In this document: in pieces, positions 6,871 to 7,535 of the stretch
Layout of the letters: the number at the start of each line of letters is the position of its first letter
Position numbering within the stretch: the first letter of the stretch is position 1
NCBI GenBank assembly: GCA_024643595.1
Contig: JAHEMS010000076.1
Location: 1-7,535, forward strand
DNA length: 7,535 nt
Direction: 5' to 3'
Source of the DNA: Bacteroidota bacterium
GTDB taxonomy: Bacteria > Bacteroidota > Bacteroidia > Cytophagales > Cyclobacteriaceae
Position numbers and translations under genes: made by a program
Notes under the pieces: model-generated
The model's input: the letters and a program-made list of their open reading frames with translations, nothing else
Told to the model about the DNA's origin: nothing
Database searches by the model: none

Positions 6871-7428
6871 TTATTGAATGGCGAGTGGTACGCGCAATGA
6901 CACCATGTCCCAGGTCATATCCATATTTATCGCTGACCCTTCGCTGGCAAAAGCAATCACAAACTTTTCTGTACTGGAAGGCAACAATGTTACCGGAATG
7001 TCAACCTTTAAAATATCCTTCGTGTGATCGGGTTCTTGAGCCCCGGAGAATCCACCGATATCGCTGTTAAGATAAACCTCAAATGCGGTTGCCCCAGGCA
7101 CAGCATACATGCGATACGTACCTGCATTCACTGACTTTCCGGCAAAGCTGATGTTCTTACTAAATGTAATTTCGGTTGGTGCATTTGCCCCAAGACGCCA
7201 GTACACACCATACGGTTGCAACGCCCCGTCCTTTTCTTCACCAAAAATCACTCTTCCTCTTTTTGAAGGCTGGGAATAGGTAACGTTTATTTCAAGTCCC
7301 TGATCGCTGAATGCGGTGGTGGTCGGAGGGCTTTTAGGGAACAATAGGCTATAACCAAATAAGCCTGCTACTATTAATACCACTACACCTAGCAATACGC
7401 CTAATCCAATAAATATTTTCTTGATCAT
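6871..7428 (-). CDS. DUF2911 domain protein with N-terminal membrane anchor
   Basis: This is a 185-residue protein of unknown function. It starts with MIKK and a glycine/valine-rich hydrophobic stretch (about 5-29) that serves as an uncleaved anchor or signal, followed by a Pro/Thr-rich linker (31-38) and a DUF2911 domain (about 45-180). Family hallmarks seen are VTYSQPSKRGRVIFG (49-63), LQPYGVYWRLGANAPTEITF (70-89), the SVNAGTYRMYAVPG block (99-112) and FEVYLNSDIGGF (116-127). DUF2911 proteins are common in Bacteroidota and are predicted to be exported beta-rich proteins; no enzymatic activity is established. It is the first gene of the - strand group and sits 6 bp upstream of the amidohydrolase, so the pair may act in the same envelope process. 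A candidate promoter element lies 29-38 bp upstream of the start codon. Confidence 0.92.
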   Translation of the reverse strand: MIKKIFIGLGVLLGVVVLIVAGLFGYSLLFPKSPPTTTAFSDQGLEINVTYSQPSKRGRVIFGEEKDGALQPYGVYWRLGANAPTEITFSKNISFAGKSVNAGTYRMYAVPGATAFEVYLNSDIGGFSGAQEPDHTKDILKVDIPVTLLPSSTEKFVIAFASEGSAINMDMTWDMVSLRVPLAIQ

Positions 7429-7456
7429 GTAAATTTGGGGTTAATTATTATGAGAG

Positions 7457-7466
7457 GTCCAATATA
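7457..7466 (-). promoter_or_regulatory. Candidate Bacteroidota -7-like promoter element before the DUF2911 operon
   Basis: Read on the - strand this is TATATTGGAC. The first eight bases differ at one position from the Bacteroidota -7 consensus TAnnTTTG. It is 29-38 bases upstream of the DUF2911 ATG. The nearest upstream TTG that could serve as a -33 box is 24 bases away, longer than usual, so the assignment is tentative. A near-identical 10-mer precedes the VOC gene. Confidence 0.35.
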
Positions 7467-7484
7467 CGAACTCTTGGATTTGAA

Positions 7485-7518
7485 ATAAAGCAAGAGGTTG
7501 GTGAGTCTTGCTCTTTAT
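7485..7518 (-). terminator. Possible intrinsic terminator of a gene beyond the right edge
   Basis: A hairpin is visible: the arms AGCAAGA and TCTTGCT (7489-7495 and 7506-7512) pair perfectly around a 10-base loop. An outer ATAAA/TTTAT pairing (7485-7489 and 7514-7518) can extend it if a 2-base bulge is accepted. On the - strand the stem is followed by TTATTTC, a modest U-rich tail. It would separate an unseen - strand gene to the right from the DUF2911 operon. The stem is only moderately GC-rich and could instead act as a leader or operator structure. Bases 7429-7535 hold no gene. Confidence 0.35.
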
Positions 7519-7535
7519 AGCATATCGATACCTTC

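Noticed and set aside
1..7535. CRISPR, insertion sequence, phage, toxin-antitoxin or tRNA features
   Set aside because: No direct-repeat array, transposase or integrase motif, terminal inverted repeats or tRNA-like cloverleaf is seen; the genes are ordinary chromosomal families in tight order.

Overview
The window looks like a chromosomal segment of a Bacteroidota bacterium, most likely a Cytophagales-type environmental species. The evidence is the gene families present (NIPSNAP, DUF2911, an exported VOC protein, an SGSH-like sulfatase), weak or absent Shine-Dalgarno sequences, and AT-rich start regions with TAnnTTTG-like elements. The lineage is inferred from protein style and not from a marker gene. 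The seven genes fill almost the whole window. No RNA gene, mobile element or CRISPR array is visible, and no gene-free stretch exceeds about 110 bases.

Left half, + strand (1-3457): the C-terminal three quarters of an RND-type efflux permease, cut by the left window edge; a compact rhomboid intramembrane serine protease starting 27 bp later; and a small NIPSNAP-family protein starting 25 bp after that. The short gaps and shared direction suggest one transcription unit, although the three products have no obvious common pathway.

Right half, - strand (7428 down to 3479): a membrane-anchored DUF2911 protein, a membrane-anchored TIM-barrel amidohydrolase (6 bp later), a secreted SGSH-like sulfatase (48 bp later), and a secreted VOC/glyoxalase-fold protein (77 bp later). 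All four carry an N-terminal signal peptide or membrane anchor, so this is a set of envelope or periplasmic proteins. The first three are probably an operon. The VOC gene may share that transcript or use its own promoter. The same near-identical 10-mer, TA(C/T)ATTGGAC, lies upstream of both DUF2911 and VOC and resembles the Bacteroidota -7 promoter box. The VOC gene converges on the NIPSNAP gene with a 21 bp gap.

Most genes are recognisable family members with intact catalytic motifs. The part most worth following up is the exported amidohydrolase/sulfatase/DUF2911/VOC group: its substrate is unknown, and no SusC/SusD pair or glycoside hydrolase is in view. I do not see convincing evidence for a wholly new defence or mobile system here.
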